Assembly (NCBI RefSeq): GCF_034259325.1
Contig: NZ_JAXIVS010000008.1
Span: 186,001 to 250,000 of the forward strand
From: Hyalangium ruber
GTDB taxonomy: Bacteria > Myxococcota > Myxococcia > Myxococcales > Myxococcaceae
Length of the DNA stretch: 64,000 nucleotides
Direction of reading: 5' to 3'
The notes under the pieces were generated by a model. That model ran no database searches, was not told the DNA's origin, and saw nothing but the letters and a program-made list of their open reading frames with translations. The position numbers and the translations under genes are program-made. Positions 59,087 to 64,000 of the stretch are shown in pieces (the first letter of the stretch is position 1; every line of letters starts with the position of its first letter).

Positions 59087-64000
<4,914 letters not shown>

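Overview
The window looks like chromosomal DNA from a myxobacterium, most likely of the Cystobacter/Archangium/Myxococcus lineage. The GC content is very high. A bacN-bacO-bacP-padC locus is present, the order I recall from Myxococcus. There is a DUF2381 (TIGR02268) protein, eukaryote-like Ser/Thr kinases, TPR proteins, and a giant NRPS operon. Species cannot be fixed from sequence alone.

Layout. 1-3767 (minus): an OmpA-family outer-membrane protein and a partial lipoprotein. 3960-12883 (plus): a hybrid sensor kinase, a TPR protein, an alpha/beta hydrolase, three bactofilins, the ParB-like protein PadC, orotate phosphoribosyltransferase (pyrE) and a small lipoprotein. 12891-15819 (minus): a LOG-family protein, a rhomboid protease and L-aspartate oxidase (nadB). 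15905-19397 (plus): a lytic transglycosylase, a TPR-AIM24 protein and pgsA. A tRNA-Gly(GCC) follows at 19471-19545.

19519-33934 is a genomic island inserted in that tRNA. A perfect 36-bp copy of the tRNA 3' end plus flank recurs at 33899-33934. At the left end is a dead recombinase: the start of a DUF932 phage/plasmid gene fused to an integrase C-terminus that carries an in-frame amber codon. All cargo is on the minus strand. It comprises a DUF2381 protein, a receptor-type Ser/Thr kinase, an XRE regulator, a predicted pseudokinase, two small unknown proteins, and a translationally coupled three-gene unit. That unit ends in a 1787-residue STAND ATPase: an apparent Lon-like peptidase domain, then NACHT, then a helical-repeat tail. 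It is the best candidate here for an undescribed conflict or defence system.

34041-64000 (minus) is a lipopeptide assembly line read from right to left. It consists of an aminotransferase-NRPS protein (5' end beyond the window, probably attached to a PKS module), three more NRPS proteins, an MFS exporter and a fatty acyl-AMP ligase. Most genes overlap at ATGA-type junctions. Seven NRPS modules are visible. Reading the adenylation pockets by eye gives: beta-amino acyl - X1 (unassigned) - Gly - Thr - Asn/Asp - D-X5 (perhaps aromatic) - basic (Orn-like) - basic (Orn-like), released by a terminal thioesterase. The domain logic matches beta-amino fatty acid lipopeptides such as iturin/mycosubtilin or the myxobacterial cystomanamides.
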